Below are positions 1 through 9,456 of a stretch of DNA of 37,362 nt, one piece after another. This DNA comes from an uncultured Alphaproteobacteria bacterium (GTDB taxonomy: Bacteria; Pseudomonadota; Alphaproteobacteria; HIMB59; GCA-002718135): positions 1 through 37,362 of the forward strand of contig CACEPG010000013.1 in assembly GCA_902561355.1 (NCBI GenBank). Reading direction: 5' to 3'. The translations under genes were made by a program, and so were the position numbers. Under the pieces are notes generated by a model that was given only the letters and a program-made list of their open reading frames with translations, was not told the DNA's origin and searched no databases. Numbering within the stretch: the stretch's first letter is position 1; the number at the start of each line of letters is the position of its first letter.

Positions 1-2163
1 CATCAATGGCGGCTCTCCCACCGCTTTAGATCTATTAACTGTATCTTCTTTATTTCTTCCATTTTTGTATATTTTAACAAAAAATTTTTCTGGAATATCT
101 TTAGATACAGGAATTTTATAAGTTGAGGGACTATGAGTAGTAATATGGCCTTTATTGTTCCATAAAATTTCCTCATTTGTAAGCCAACCTAGTCCTTGAA
201 CAAATCCACCTTCTATTTGTCCTATATCAATTGCAGGATTAATAGAATTACCAACATCATGAAGAATATCAACTCTCAAAAGCTTATTTTCTCCAGTTAA
301 TGTATCAACTATAACTTCACTTACAGCAGCTCCATAAGCAAAATAAAGAAAAGGTCTACCTTTAAAATTCTTATTATCAAAGTATATCTTAGGTGTTTTA
401 AAAAAACCTGATGAAGAAAGAGAAATTCTTTTTAAGTAAGCTTTAGAAATTAAATCTCCAAATTTAATATTTTTATTTCCAAAATATACTTTATTATTTT
501 TATATATTATTTTTTTACCTTTATAATTAAATTCTTTATTTATAAATTTTCCTAGATTATTTTTAATTTTTTTAATTGCATCTATTACAGCTCCTCCATT
601 AATGTCTGTTGTAGCCGAAGCTGCTGAAGCAGAAGTATTTGGAACTTTTTCAGTATCAGTAGAAGTTATTTTAATTTCTTTAATTGGAATACCAAATTCA
701 TTTGAGGCTATTTGAGAAATTTTAGTCATCAACCCTTGACCCATTTCAATTCCTCCATGATTTAAATGTACCGAACCATCTGTATACACATGTACCAATG
801 CTCCTCCTTGATTAAGATGAGTTGTAGTAAAAGATATACCGAATTTAACAGGTGTTATACAAATGCCTTTTTTTAGATGATTATTTTTTTTATTAAAATT
901 AATAATACTTCTTCTTCTTTTAAAATAATTAGATTGTTTTATTAAATCATTAAAAATTTCATTAATAATATTATCTTCAATTTTCATTCCATAATGAGTA
1001 GTATTATTAGTATTTTTTTTATAAAAATTATTTTTTCTAACTATTAAAGAATCAATTTTAAGATATTCAGATATATTTTCTATTATATTTTCTATACAAA
1101 ACATACCTTGAGGACCGCCAAATCCTCTAAATGCTGTATTTGAAACTGTGTTAGTTTTACATCTATAGGAAACTAGTTCTATATTTGGTAAGTAATAAGC
1201 ATTATCAATATGAAATATAGCTCTGTCATTAATAGCACCAGAAAGATCTGCTGAAAAACCACACCTAGAAGCTAAAATTATATTTATACCATTTATTTTT
1301 CCTTTATTATCAAATCCTACTTTGTATTTATAATAAAAATCATGACGTTTGCCTGTAATGATCATGTCATCATCTCTATCAATTCTTAATTTTACGGGGC
1401 AGCTAGTGTGCTTTGATAGTAAGGTTGCTATTGCAGAAAAAATAAAAGATTGTGTTTCTTTACCTCCAAATCCACCACCAATTCTTCTTACTTTTACATT
1501 TATAGAATTAAATTTTTGTTTTAAAACTTTCGCAACAATTTGTTGGGTTTCTGTAGGATGTTGTGTTGAAGAATATAATAAATAATTATTATCTTCTTGA
1601 GGTATTGAAAGAGTAATCTGACCTTCTAAATAGAAATGGTCTTGACCTCCAGAAAATAATTCACCCTCAAGGATATGTTTAGATTTTTTTATTTCATTTT
1701 TAGGATTTCCTTTTTTAATTTTAACAGGATTTAATACAAAAGATTTTTTCTTGATTGCATCTTTTATACCTAGAATTGGTTTTTTTTCTAAATAAGTTAT
1801 ATTGGCTTTTTTAACTGCTTTTCTTGCTAAATAATTTGTATCTGCTGCAACAGCAAAAATAGGTTGACCGAAATATTCTATATTGTTTTCAGTAAAAATA
1901 GGGTCGCCTTTAAAAACAGGACCAACGTCATTTATACCTGGAATATCTCTATATGTAATTACTTTTCTAACTCCTTTTGATTTTAAAACTTCTTTTAAAT
2001 CTATCTTTAATATTTTTCCTTTAGAAATATTACTCCAACCTATAGCACCATAAAGTAAATTTTTTGGCTCAGGTATATCATCTGTGTATTTTGCTTTTCC
2101 AGTTACATGCTTTATTGCACTGTCATGTTCTTTTGCTATAGAAAATAAATTATCTTTAATCAT
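1..2163 (-). CDS. xdhB: Xanthine dehydrogenase molybdopterin-binding subunit (C-terminus cut by window edge)
   Basis: This is the large catalytic subunit that hydroxylates hypoxanthine and xanthine to urate at a molybdenum cofactor. The minus-strand frame is open from an ATG at 2163 to the left edge, which falls exactly on a codon boundary after 721 codons. Visible family motifs are the molybdopterin motifs GGQDHFYLEG (about 1630-1660) and RRIGGGFGGKET (about 1460-1490), QIEGGFVQGLGW (about 190-225) and, at the very edge, KAVGEPPLM, which carries the catalytic glutamate. Bacterial XdhB is usually near 770-790 residues, so roughly 60 residues are missing. Its ATG overlaps the xdhA stop as ATGA, so the two subunits are translationally coupled. 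An xdhC maturation gene may follow outside the window. Confidence 0.95.
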   Translation of the reverse strand, partial: MIKDNLFSIAKEHDSAIKHVTGKAKYTDDIPEPKNLLYGAIGWSNISKGKILKIDLKEVLKSKGVRKVITYRDIPGINDVGPVFKGDPIFTENNIEYFGQPIFAVAADTNYLARKAVKKANITYLEKKPILGIKDAIKKKSFVLNPVKIKKGNPKNEIKKSKHILEGELFSGGQDHFYLEGQITLSIPQEDNNYLLYSSTQHPTETQQIVAKVLKQKFNSINVKVRRIGGGFGGKETQSFIFSAIATLLSKHTSCPVKLRIDRDDDMIITGKRHDFYYKYKVGFDNKGKINGINIILASRCGFSADLSGAINDRAIFHIDNAYYLPNIELVSYRCKTNTVSNTAFRGFGGPQGMFCIENIIENISEYLKIDSLIVRKNNFYKKNTNNTTHYGMKIEDNIINEIFNDLIKQSNYFKRRRSIINFNKKNNHLKKGICITPVKFGISFTTTHLNQGGALVHVYTDGSVHLNHGGIEMGQGLMTKISQIASNEFGIPIKEIKITSTDTEKVPNTSASAASATTDINGGAVIDAIKKIKNNLGKFINKEFNYKGKKIIYKNNKVYFGNKNIKFGDLISKAYLKRISLSSSGFFKTPKIYFDNKNFKGRPFLYFAYGAAVSEVIVDTLTGENKLLRVDILHDVGNSINPAIDIGQIEGGFVQGLGWLTNEEILWNNKGHITTHSPSTYKIPVSKDIPEKFFVKIYKNGRNKEDTVNRSKAVGEPPLM

Positions 2164-3593
2164 ATAGATTCAATTGTATGAGATTTATTTGTTTTTACTT
2201 CAATAAAAAATCTTTCTATCAAATTTTTACTTACTAATTTTCTATATTGTTTTGATGCACGCATATCAGTTAAAGGTTTAAAGTCATCTTCAATAAATTT
2301 TCTTGATTTATTAAGATTGCTTAAATTAAATTCTTTATCTTTTAAAAATTTTTGAGTTTTACTTGCTACTTTTGGGATTGCAGCCATTCCTCCAAAAGCT
2401 ATTTGAATATCAATTATTAAATTTTTTTGTAAATTTAATAAATAAGCTACAAATACACTTGAGATATCATCATCATGGCGTTTACTAATTTTATAACATT
2501 TTAAAATATGTTTTTTTAAAATGGGTATTTGTATTTCTTTTATAAATTCATTGCTTTGAAGACTAGTTTTTCTATAACTTTTAAAATAATTATTTGTGTT
2601 AATAATTCTTTGTTTTTTCCCTTGTAATACTAATTTTGCATTTAATACTAAAAGTATCGGTAATGTATCACCAATAGGTGAGGCACTCCCTAAATTACCA
2701 CCAATTGTTGCTACATTTCTAATTTGTGTTGAGCCGTATCGATAAAACATACTAGCAAAAGATGGATAGTATTTTTTTAATACTGGTATCAATTTATTGA
2801 TAGGTGTCGATGAACCAATATTTAAATAATTATTTTTTATATTTACATAATTTAAGTCTTTGCTATTTCCTAAATAAATTAAAGAATTAATTGTTTTATT
2901 TTTTTTTGTAATTTCTAAAGCTAAATCTGTACCACCTGACACAAACTCAAAATTTGAAGATTTAATAGTATAATTTATTAAATTTTTTAAATTAGATGGA
3001 ATATAAAATTTATTACTTTCATTAGATATTAAGACATCTTTTTTTTGTATTGATTTTAATATTTTAGTAATTTTTTTTTCGTCAGATGTAAATTTATCTT
3101 TTTTTCCATAAGAATACATTTTTTTTGTAGCTTTCTTAATAGAATTATATCCAGTACATCTACATAAATTACCTGCTAAGTATTCATCTATATTATTGTT
3201 AGTAGGTTGAATTTTATTTTTATACATGCCAAACATAGACATTACAAATCCTGGAGTACAAAACCCACATTGAGAACCATGATTATCAACCATGGACTGT
3301 TGCACAGGATGAAGTTTATCATTTGCTAAATGTTCTACAGTTATCAATTGTTTACCATGAAGACTATACAAAAGCATTATGCATGTATTAATAGATTTAT
3401 AGTTTAATTTATTATCTTCTAATTCAACAACTATAGACGTGCATGCACCACAGTCTCCAGAAGCGCATCCTTCTTTAGTTCCTATAAGTTTTTTTGATTC
3501 TCTTAGGTAATTTAATACAGTTGTATTAGTGTCAAAATTATTAACTTTAGTTAATCTATCATTTAGAATGAATTGTATTTCATTCTTAATCAT
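2160..3593 (-). CDS. xdhA: Xanthine dehydrogenase iron-sulfur/FAD subunit
   Basis: This is the 477-aa small subunit, which passes electrons from the molybdenum centre through two [2Fe-2S] clusters to FAD. The N-terminal plant-ferredoxin-like domain has C43, C48, C51 and C71. The second cluster domain has C109 and C112 (QCGFCTPG) and C144 and C146 (NLCRCTGY). The FAD domain follows with FVSGGTDLALE near residue 220 and ATIGGNLGSASPIGD near residue 295, and a CO-dehydrogenase flavoprotein C-terminal domain ends the protein. The length is normal for the two-subunit bacterial XdhAB type. The gene starts one base from the hiuH stop and overlaps xdhB by four bases, so hiuH-xdhA-xdhB is one operon. 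Confidence 0.96.
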   Translation of the reverse strand: MIKNEIQFILNDRLTKVNNFDTNTTVLNYLRESKKLIGTKEGCASGDCGACTSIVVELEDNKLNYKSINTCIMLLYSLHGKQLITVEHLANDKLHPVQQSMVDNHGSQCGFCTPGFVMSMFGMYKNKIQPTNNNIDEYLAGNLCRCTGYNSIKKATKKMYSYGKKDKFTSDEKKITKILKSIQKKDVLISNESNKFYIPSNLKNLINYTIKSSNFEFVSGGTDLALEITKKNKTINSLIYLGNSKDLNYVNIKNNYLNIGSSTPINKLIPVLKKYYPSFASMFYRYGSTQIRNVATIGGNLGSASPIGDTLPILLVLNAKLVLQGKKQRIINTNNYFKSYRKTSLQSNEFIKEIQIPILKKHILKCYKISKRHDDDISSVFVAYLLNLQKNLIIDIQIAFGGMAAIPKVASKTQKFLKDKEFNLSNLNKSRKFIEDDFKPLTDMRASKQYRKLVSKNLIERFFIEVKTNKSHTIESI

Positions 3594-3949
3594 TAACTAC
3601 CTCTATAGGTAGAATAACTCCAAGGTGATACAAGTAGAGGAACATGATAGTGTTGATTTTCATTATTTATTCCAAATTTTATTATTACGTCATCAATAAA
3701 ATAAGGTTCTTTTAAATTAGTATATTTTTTAAAATATTCCCCACAATAAAATACTAGCTCATATTTCCCAATTTTGAATTCATTTTTTTCAAGAATTGGA
3801 GATTCTGCCCTTCCATCATTATTTAATTCAAAATCCTTAATTTTTTTCTTATTTTCTTTTTCTATTATGAATATTGAGCCTTTGATGCCTTTACCAGGTG
3901 TACCATTATAAATATCAAGTACATGAGTAGTTAAATAACCGTTCGACAT
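3593..3949 (-). CDS. hiuH: 5-hydroxyisourate hydrolase (transthyretin-like)
   Basis: This 118-aa protein hydrolyses 5-hydroxyisourate to OHCU, the step after urate oxidation. The N-terminus carries LTTHVLDIYNGTPGKG with the active-site H9. R47 lies in NDGRAES, H102 in the YHVPLLVSPW segment, and the protein ends in the family signature YRGS. Length and the complete motif set match the HIUase branch of the transthyretin superfamily rather than true transthyretin. There is no signal peptide, so it is probably cytoplasmic. It is the first gene of the leftward operon and is divergent from puuE across a 57-base gap. Confidence 0.95.
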   Translation of the reverse strand: MSNGYLTTHVLDIYNGTPGKGIKGSIFIIEKENKKKIKDFELNNDGRAESPILEKNEFKIGKYELVFYCGEYFKKYTNLKEPYFIDDVIIKFGINNENQHYHVPLLVSPWSYSTYRGS

Positions 3950-3962
3950 AAATATATATTTA

Positions 3963-3968
3963 ATTATA
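3963..3968 (-). promoter_or_regulatory. Candidate -10 box for hiuH-xdhA-xdhB
   Basis: Read on the minus strand, this is a perfect TATAAT 14 bases upstream of the hiuH ATG, preceded by CTG. No convincing -35 hexamer is visible 16-18 bases further up (ATTTAA), and AT-rich DNA gives such matches by chance, so this is tentative. The whole divergent control region for the purine island is only 57 bases (3950-4006). Confidence 0.35.
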
Positions 3969-4006
3969 CAGTATTTATATAAATATTAAATGAGGCATTA
4001 TAATTA

Positions 4007-4900
4007 ATGAATAATTCAAGAAACTTGATTGGTTACGGAAAAAAAGATTTCAAAATAACTTGGCCAAATAACGCTAAATTAGCAATTCAGTTTGTTTTAA
4101 ATTATGAAGAGGGTGGTGAAAATTGTGTTTTAAATGGTGATAAATATTCAGAAACTTTTCTCTCAGAGATCATAGGAGCAAAACCTATTGAAGGTAGAAA
4201 TATGAATATGGAATCTATTTATGAGTATGGTTCAAGAAGAGGTTTTTGGAGGTTGTATAATAATTTCATTGATAGAAAAATACCATTAACAGTTTTTGGC
4301 GTAGGACTAGCTTTAGAAAAAAATGATGAAATTTGTGAAGCAATAAATCAAGCAAATTTTGAAATTGTCAGTCATGGATATAGATGGATTGATTATCAAT
4401 TTGTAGAAGAGGAAGAAGAAAAACAACATATACTAAAATCTTATAATTTGATTAAGGAAATCTTCGGACATTATCCAGTTGGATGGTATACCGGTCGAGT
4501 CAGTCCAAATACAAGAAGACTTGTTGTAGAAAATACGGATGTAATTTATGATAGTGATTCTTATAGCGATGATTTACCATATTGGGAAAAGATAGGTAAT
4601 AAAAAGCATTTAGTAATACCATATACATTAGATAATAATGATATGCGTTTTGCAACCAACCAAGGTTTTAATAGTGGCGAACAATTTTTTAATTATTTAA
4701 AAGATTCTTTCGATTGTTTGTACAAAGAGGGTGAAACCAATCCAAAAATGATGAGTATTGGTTTACATTGTAGATTAATTGGAAGACCAGGAAGAATTCA
4801 ATCTTTAATTAAATTTCTGGACTATATTCAAAATTTTAAAGATATTTGGATATGCAAAAGAAATGAAATAGCAGAGCATTGGTATAAATATTATAAATAA
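4007..4900 (+). CDS. puuE: Allantoinase, polysaccharide-deacetylase type
   Basis: This 297-aa protein opens allantoin to allantoate. It belongs to the metal-independent PuuE branch of the NodB/polysaccharide deacetylase fold and is unrelated to the amidohydrolase AllB. Family hallmarks are LIGYG near the N-terminus, WPNNAKLAIQFVLNYEEGGE at residues 19-38, GSRRGFWRL, SHGYRWIDYQ near residue 125 and GWYTGRVSPNTRRL near residue 160. The start gives the expected short N-terminus before LIGYG. It is the first gene of the rightward purine operon, eight bases ahead of uraD. Confidence 0.94.
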   Translation: MNNSRNLIGYGKKDFKITWPNNAKLAIQFVLNYEEGGENCVLNGDKYSETFLSEIIGAKPIEGRNMNMESIYEYGSRRGFWRLYNNFIDRKIPLTVFGVGLALEKNDEICEAINQANFEIVSHGYRWIDYQFVEEEEEKQHILKSYNLIKEIFGHYPVGWYTGRVSPNTRRLVVENTDVIYDSDSYSDDLPYWEKIGNKKHLVIPYTLDNNDMRFATNQGFNSGEQFFNYLKDSFDCLYKEGETNPKMMSIGLHCRLIGRPGRIQSLIKFLDYIQNFKDIWICKRNEIAEHWYKYYK

Positions 4901-4908
4901 AAAAAAAT

Positions 4909-5418
4909 ATGAATATTGAAAATATTAATAAAATGTCAGATGATATTTTTATAGATTATTTTAAAAATATTTTTGAAAAAACTCCTCTTTTGGCAAAAGT
5001 TACTTTTTCACATAAGCCTTTTAAAAATAAAGCACATTTGATTGAGACTTTTATTAATCAGTTTGAAAATTTAGATCCAATTTCAAAAAAAAAAATAATA
5101 AACAATCACCCTGATTTAGGAGAAAAGATTAAAATAAACAATAATTTAACTGATTTATCAATAAATGAACAAAAAAATGTAGGATTAGATAATTGTACTA
5201 AAGAAGAATATTCATTTTTTCAAAAAATGAATAATGATTTTAAATCAAAATTTGATATACCTTTTATTTTTGCTGTTAAAGGTTCAAATAAAAATATTAT
5301 TATTGAAGAATTTAAAAGACGATTAATGAATGAAAGTATTGATATTGAATTTAATGAATCAGTCAAACAAGTAAAAAAAATTGCTAAGTTTAGACTAGAA
5401 GATATAATTCATGAGTAA
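4909..5418 (+). CDS. uraD: OHCU decarboxylase
   Basis: This 169-aa protein decarboxylates 2-oxo-4-hydroxy-4-carboxy-5-ureidoimidazoline to S-allantoin, directly after HiuH. The catalytic histidine is H67 in NNHPDLGEK. The FSHKPF segment near residue 33 and the IPFIFAVKGSN segment near residue 117 are also family features. Length is normal for stand-alone UraD, and it is not fused to HiuH as in some species. It overlaps the allantoicase start by eight bases. Together with hiuH on the other strand it makes urate breakdown stereospecific. Confidence 0.94.
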   Translation: MNIENINKMSDDIFIDYFKNIFEKTPLLAKVTFSHKPFKNKAHLIETFINQFENLDPISKKKIINNHPDLGEKIKINNNLTDLSINEQKNVGLDNCTKEEYSFFQKMNNDFKSKFDIPFIFAVKGSNKNIIIEEFKRRLMNESIDIEFNESVKQVKKIAKFRLEDIIHE

Positions 5419-6397
5419 AAAATATATATTAAAAAATCAAACAGATTTATCAAATCCTATATTGGGGACTAAAATTCTTTATTGCACTGATGAGTTTTTT
5501 GCAGCAGCTAAAAGATTATTAAATCCTTCAAATCCTATTTTTAAAGAAAATGTATTTGATAATCATGGAAAATGGATGGATGGTTGGGAAACTAGAAGGA
5601 AGCGGGTAAAAGGTCATGATCATGTAATAATTAAATTAGGTAAACCTGGACAAATTAACACTGTTAATGTTGATACATCTTATTTTAATGGCAACCAACC
5701 TGAATATGCTAAATTAGAAGGATGTTATTCAAAAAATAATAATTTAGATAATTTAAAATGGACTAAATTAACAAAAAAATATAAAATTAAACCTAATTCT
5801 AAAAACTTACTTACATCACTATCAAAAAAAACATTCACCCATGTAAAATTGAATATTTATCCAGATGGAGGAGTTGCGCGATTAAGATTGTTTGGTAATA
5901 TTGATTTGTCTCTAAATAAATTTCTTAAAAATAAAATTTTTGATTCAGCAAATATTGTTAATGGATCACATGTTATCGCTTGTAGTGATGAACATTTTGG
6001 TAATGCTAATAATTTATTATTACCTGGTAAATCTATCAATATGGGTAACGGATGGGAGACAAGAAGAAGAAGAGGTAAGGGTTATGATTGGGTAATAATT
6101 AAATTAGGAAAAGCATGTTTTATAAATTCTTTCGAGGTTGGAACCCATTATTTCAAAGGAAATTATCCAGACAATTTTTCTATCCAAGCTTTTTCTTTTG
6201 AAAAAAAAATAAATATTTCTAATCTTATTAAGAAAAGTAGAAGTTGGTTAACTTTAATTCCTAAACATAAACTTAAGGAAAATTCTAATTTTAAAATTAA
6301 AAATAATAAGTTTTTGAATAAAAAATTTAATTATATCAAATTAAATATATATCCTGATGGAGGTATTTCACGTTTAAGAGTTTTTGGTAAGGTATAA
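5411..6397 (+). CDS. alc: Allantoicase
   Basis: This 328-aa enzyme hydrolyses allantoate to ureidoglycolate and urea. Two tandem allantoicase jelly-roll repeats are obvious. Repeat 1 has DGWETRRKR, IIKLGKPG and KLNIYPDGGVARLRLFG. Repeat 2 has NGWETRRRR, IIKLGKA and KLNIYPDGGISRLRVFG, the latter at the very C-terminus. Length and duplication match the family. Its presence, rather than allantoate amidohydrolase, means nitrogen leaves this pathway as urea instead of ammonia. It lies between uraD (overlapping) and allA (six-base gap) in one operon. Confidence 0.95.
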   Translation: MSKKYILKNQTDLSNPILGTKILYCTDEFFAAAKRLLNPSNPIFKENVFDNHGKWMDGWETRRKRVKGHDHVIIKLGKPGQINTVNVDTSYFNGNQPEYAKLEGCYSKNNNLDNLKWTKLTKKYKIKPNSKNLLTSLSKKTFTHVKLNIYPDGGVARLRLFGNIDLSLNKFLKNKIFDSANIVNGSHVIACSDEHFGNANNLLLPGKSINMGNGWETRRRRGKGYDWVIIKLGKACFINSFEVGTHYFKGNYPDNFSIQAFSFEKKINISNLIKKSRSWLTLIPKHKLKENSNFKIKNNKFLNKKFNYIKLNIYPDGGISRLRVFGKV

Positions 6398-6403
6398 AAA
6401 TAA

Positions 6404-6898
6404 ATGTATCTTAATGTAAAACAAATTAACAAAGAAAATTTTATAAAATTTGGACAATTAATATCTACAAAAAATATTAAAGGTGAAAATATAAATACCG
6501 ATACAACAAAAAGTTTTTATGATTTAGTGAATGTACAAATATTAGGAAATGATCATCAATGCAGAGTAAATATTTTTAAAGGAAAAAAAAGACAATTTCC
6601 CCTGCATATTAATATGCTTGAAAACCATCCTTTTAGTTCACAAGCTTTCATACCATTGCAAAAAACAACTTTTATTGTCGTTGTTGCTCCAATTTCTAAG
6701 ATTCCTGATTTAAATTCTATAGAAGCTTTTAAAATTCCTACTGAAGAAGGTATTAATTTTTTACCTAAAGTTTGGCATTTTCCTCTTATAACAACTGAAG
6801 ATTCAAATTTTTTAACAATTGATAAAAAAGATTATAAAAATAATCTTGAAATTTATAATTTTCAAAATAACCAAGAAATATTTCTAAATTATGAGTAA
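6404..6898 (+). CDS. allA: Ureidoglycolate lyase
   Basis: This 164-aa cupin-type enzyme splits ureidoglycolate into glyoxylate and urea, the last step of the pathway encoded here. The family core is visible: CRVNIFKGK near residue 53, MLENHPFSSQAFIPL near residue 71, FIVVVAP, and GINFLPKVWHFPL near residue 120. The product glyoxylate could feed malate synthase or be transaminated to glycine. The gene overlaps the ABC ATPase start by eight bases, so degradation and import are one transcription unit. Confidence 0.92.
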   Translation: MYLNVKQINKENFIKFGQLISTKNIKGENINTDTTKSFYDLVNVQILGNDHQCRVNIFKGKKRQFPLHINMLENHPFSSQAFIPLQKTTFIVVVAPISKIPDLNSIEAFKIPTEEGINFLPKVWHFPLITTEDSNFLTIDKKDYKNNLEIYNFQNNQEIFLNYE

Positions 6899-8396
6899 TT
6901 CTTTTATTGAATTTAACAATATTACTAAAAAGTTTCCAAGAGTTATTGCTAATGATAATGTTTCTTTTGATATAAAAAAATCATCTGTCCATGCCCTATT
7001 AGGTGAAAATGGAGCAGGAAAATCTACATTAGTCAAAATATTGTATGGTTTGCTTGCCTCTGATCAAGGATACATAAATTATAATGGAGGTAAATTAGAA
7101 ATATCATCACCTTCAGAAGCTAGAAAAAACGGCATAGGAATGGTTTTCCAGCATTTTTCACTTTTTGAATCTTTAACAGTAAGAGAAAATTTAATTTTAG
7201 GTATTGATAATCAGATTTCATATAATGATTTAAAAATTCAACTTGAAGATATTTCTTCTAAATACAATCTTCCATTAGATTTAGATGCACCTATAACATC
7301 ACTATCTGCAGGAGAAAAACAAAGAGTAGAAATTGTTAGAATTCTTTTACAAGATCCACAATTATTAATTATGGATGAGCCTACTTCAGTACTTACACCA
7401 CAAGAAGTTGAAAATTTATTTGTAACTTTAAATGCTCTTGTTAAAGAAGGAAGAACCATCCTTTATATAACTCATAAATTAGAAGAAGTGATTACTATAT
7501 GCAATGAAGTAACAATCATGAGAAATGGTAAAGTTATTGATTCTTGCTCAACTAGTAATCAAACAGCAAAAACATTAGCAACAAAAATGCTGGGTGAAAA
7601 GTTAGATGAACTTAAAACTGATTATACTCAAGTCAAAAATTCAATAAATTTTTCTGCTAAAAATATCTCTTGCTCTTTTAACGATCCTTTTTTTACTGAT
7701 TTAAAAAATGTATCTTTTCAAGTGAATGTAGGTGAAATTTTTGGAATTGCTGGAGTTGCTGGTAATGGACAATCTGAACTGATGGATATTTTAGTTGGAG
7801 AAAATACTTCTCTTGACTCTGGAGAACTTGTTTTTAATGAAAAAAATATTGAATTGTTAAACCCACAAAAAAGAAGAGACTTATCTATAGCTTTTGTTCC
7901 TGAAAATAGATTAGGTCATAGCGCGGTACCTGAACTAACATTAAATGAAAACATTTTATTGAGCCAATTCCCAAACAATAATTTTTCAAAAAAAGGAATT
8001 CTAAATCAAAATTTTATAGAGCAACATGCGAAAAATGTAATTAAAGATTTTAATGTCGTTACTCCAGGATCTGATGCAAAAGCTTCAAGTTTATCAGGAG
8101 GTAATTTACAAAAATTTGTTATTGGTAGAGAAATTTCGTCAAAACCAAAACTATTAATAATATCTCATCCTACTTGGGGTATTGATGCTGGAGCAGAGCA
8201 CTCAATAAGAGAATCACTTATTGCGTTATCAAAAAATGGAACTTCAATTATTGTTTTATCACAAGACCTAGATGAATTAATTGAAATAACTCATCGTATT
8301 TCAGTGATTTTTGAAGGTCAGTTATCTAAACCATTCAATACTAAGGATGTCGATATAACTCAACTGGGGCTACTAATGGGTGGAAAAAATGAATAA
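6891..8396 (+). CDS. BMP-family nucleoside/purine ABC importer, ATP-binding protein
   Basis: This 501-aa protein contains two ABC domains in tandem, as in the sugar/nucleoside (YufO/NupO-type) importers. Domain 1 is canonical: Walker A GENGAGKST at 38-46, signature SLSAGEKQRVEI, Walker B LLIMDEPTS near residue 160 and the H-loop in ITHKLEEV. Domain 2 is degenerate: its P-loop reads GVAGNGQSE without lysine and Walker B reads LLIISHPTWGID, while the LSGGNLQK signature is kept. That asymmetry is normal for this family. It is cytoplasmic and partners with the two downstream permeases. Co-transcription with purine degradation suggests a purine base or nucleoside as cargo; the exact substrate is not readable. 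Confidence 0.93.
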   Translation: MSNSFIEFNNITKKFPRVIANDNVSFDIKKSSVHALLGENGAGKSTLVKILYGLLASDQGYINYNGGKLEISSPSEARKNGIGMVFQHFSLFESLTVRENLILGIDNQISYNDLKIQLEDISSKYNLPLDLDAPITSLSAGEKQRVEIVRILLQDPQLLIMDEPTSVLTPQEVENLFVTLNALVKEGRTILYITHKLEEVITICNEVTIMRNGKVIDSCSTSNQTAKTLATKMLGEKLDELKTDYTQVKNSINFSAKNISCSFNDPFFTDLKNVSFQVNVGEIFGIAGVAGNGQSELMDILVGENTSLDSGELVFNEKNIELLNPQKRRDLSIAFVPENRLGHSAVPELTLNENILLSQFPNNNFSKKGILNQNFIEQHAKNVIKDFNVVTPGSDAKASSLSGGNLQKFVIGREISSKPKLLIISHPTWGIDAGAEHSIRESLIALSKNGTSIIVLSQDLDELIEITHRISVIFEGQLSKPFNTKDVDITQLGLLMGGKNE

Positions 8397-9456
8397 CTTT
8401 ATTCCTACAATTGTATCAAGACCTCAATCTTCAAAAGTTATGAATTTTATGGTTCCTGTTATAGCAGTTTTATTAACTTTATTTACGGGCTCTATTATTT
8501 TCTCTTTGATGGGTTTTAATCCTTTATTTGCATTACATACATTTTTTATATCACCAATTTCTAACGCTTATGGAATCTCTGAATTATTAGTAAAGGCAAC
8601 TCCTTTAGCTCTAATTGCAATTGGATTAGCATTTTGTTTTAAAAATAATCTTTATAATATTGGTGCTGAAGGACAATTAACTATGGGAGCGATTTTCGGA
8701 GGGGGTATTGGTATTTATTTTCATGATACAAATGGTATTTGGTTATTACCTTTAATGATTATTGGCGGAGCTGTTGGAGGCGCATTATGGGGTTTGATTC
8801 CAGCAATATTAAAAACGAGATTTAACACTAATGAAATTTTAACTAGCTTGATGTTAGTTTATATAGCATTATTAATTTTAGATTATTTAGTTGTAGGTCC
8901 ATGGAAAGATCCACAAGGTTATAGTTTTCCAAAAACAAAAGCATTTAGTGATTCAGGAAGAATGCCATTGTTGTTTTCAGGTTTAAGAGTTCATTTTGGA
9001 TTAATTATAACTTTAATTTTAATTTTTATTTCTTGGTTTGTTTTCTCTAAAACAATATTTGGATTTCAATTAAAGGTATCTGGTTTTAGTCCTACAGCAG
9101 CTAGATACGCAGGATTTAATCAAAATATATTAATTTATCTTGCATTTGCTATTTGTGGAGCTTTTGCTGGTATAGCTGGTTTATCAGAAGTATCTGGTCC
9201 AATAGGTTTATTATATAGAGATATTTCTCCAAATTATGGTTTTACAGCAATCATTGTAGCTTTTTTAGGAAGATTACATCCTATAGGTATTATTTTTGCT
9301 TCTTTAATAATAGCTTTAACTTATTTAGGTGCTGAAGATGCTCAATTGTTTATGCAGATCCCTGCAGCAGTTGGATTTGTGTTTCAAGGATTGATATTAT
9401 TCTATTTGCTAGGAGCTGAACTCTTGGTTAATTTTAAATTGGAGTTTTCAAAATAA
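8380..9456 (+). CDS. BMP-family ABC importer, permease 1 (YufP-like)
   Basis: This 358-aa inner-membrane permease has about ten hydrophobic segments and belongs to the BPD_transp_2 family. Diagnostic stretches are the substrate-channel motif FKNNLYNIGAEGQLTMGA near residue 87, RFNTNEILTSLMLVYIA near residue 146 and SGFSPTAARYAGF near residue 240. The N-terminal 30 residues are soluble, followed by the first membrane span. It overlaps the ATPase gene by 17 bases and is followed by permease 2 with no gap, so the two probably form a heterodimeric channel. There is an alternative ATG at codon 4. Confidence 0.92.
   Translation: MEKMNNFIPTIVSRPQSSKVMNFMVPVIAVLLTLFTGSIIFSLMGFNPLFALHTFFISPISNAYGISELLVKATPLALIAIGLAFCFKNNLYNIGAEGQLTMGAIFGGGIGIYFHDTNGIWLLPLMIIGGAVGGALWGLIPAILKTRFNTNEILTSLMLVYIALLILDYLVVGPWKDPQGYSFPKTKAFSDSGRMPLLFSGLRVHFGLIITLILIFISWFVFSKTIFGFQLKVSGFSPTAARYAGFNQNILIYLAFAICGAFAGIAGLSEVSGPIGLLYRDISPNYGFTAIIVAFLGRLHPIGIIFASLIIALTYLGAEDAQLFMQIPAAVGFVFQGLILFYLLGAELLVNFKLEFSK

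Noticed and set aside
1349-1585. Open frame on the plus strand inside xdhB, and similar frames opposite other genes (e.g. 7238-7459, 10029-10316, 19853-20128, 24886-25188, 35526-35813)
   Set aside because: They are antisense shadows of well-supported genes, with no family features or ribosome sites.
3999-4004. Perfect TATAAT two bases before the puuE ATG
   Set aside because: Transcription would begin inside the gene, past its only sensible start, so this is most likely chance in AT-rich DNA.
7744-8190. Degenerate Walker A and Walker B in the second half of the importer ATPase
   Set aside because: Loss of catalytic residues in the second domain is normal for double-ABC ATPases of the BMP family, not a sign of decay.
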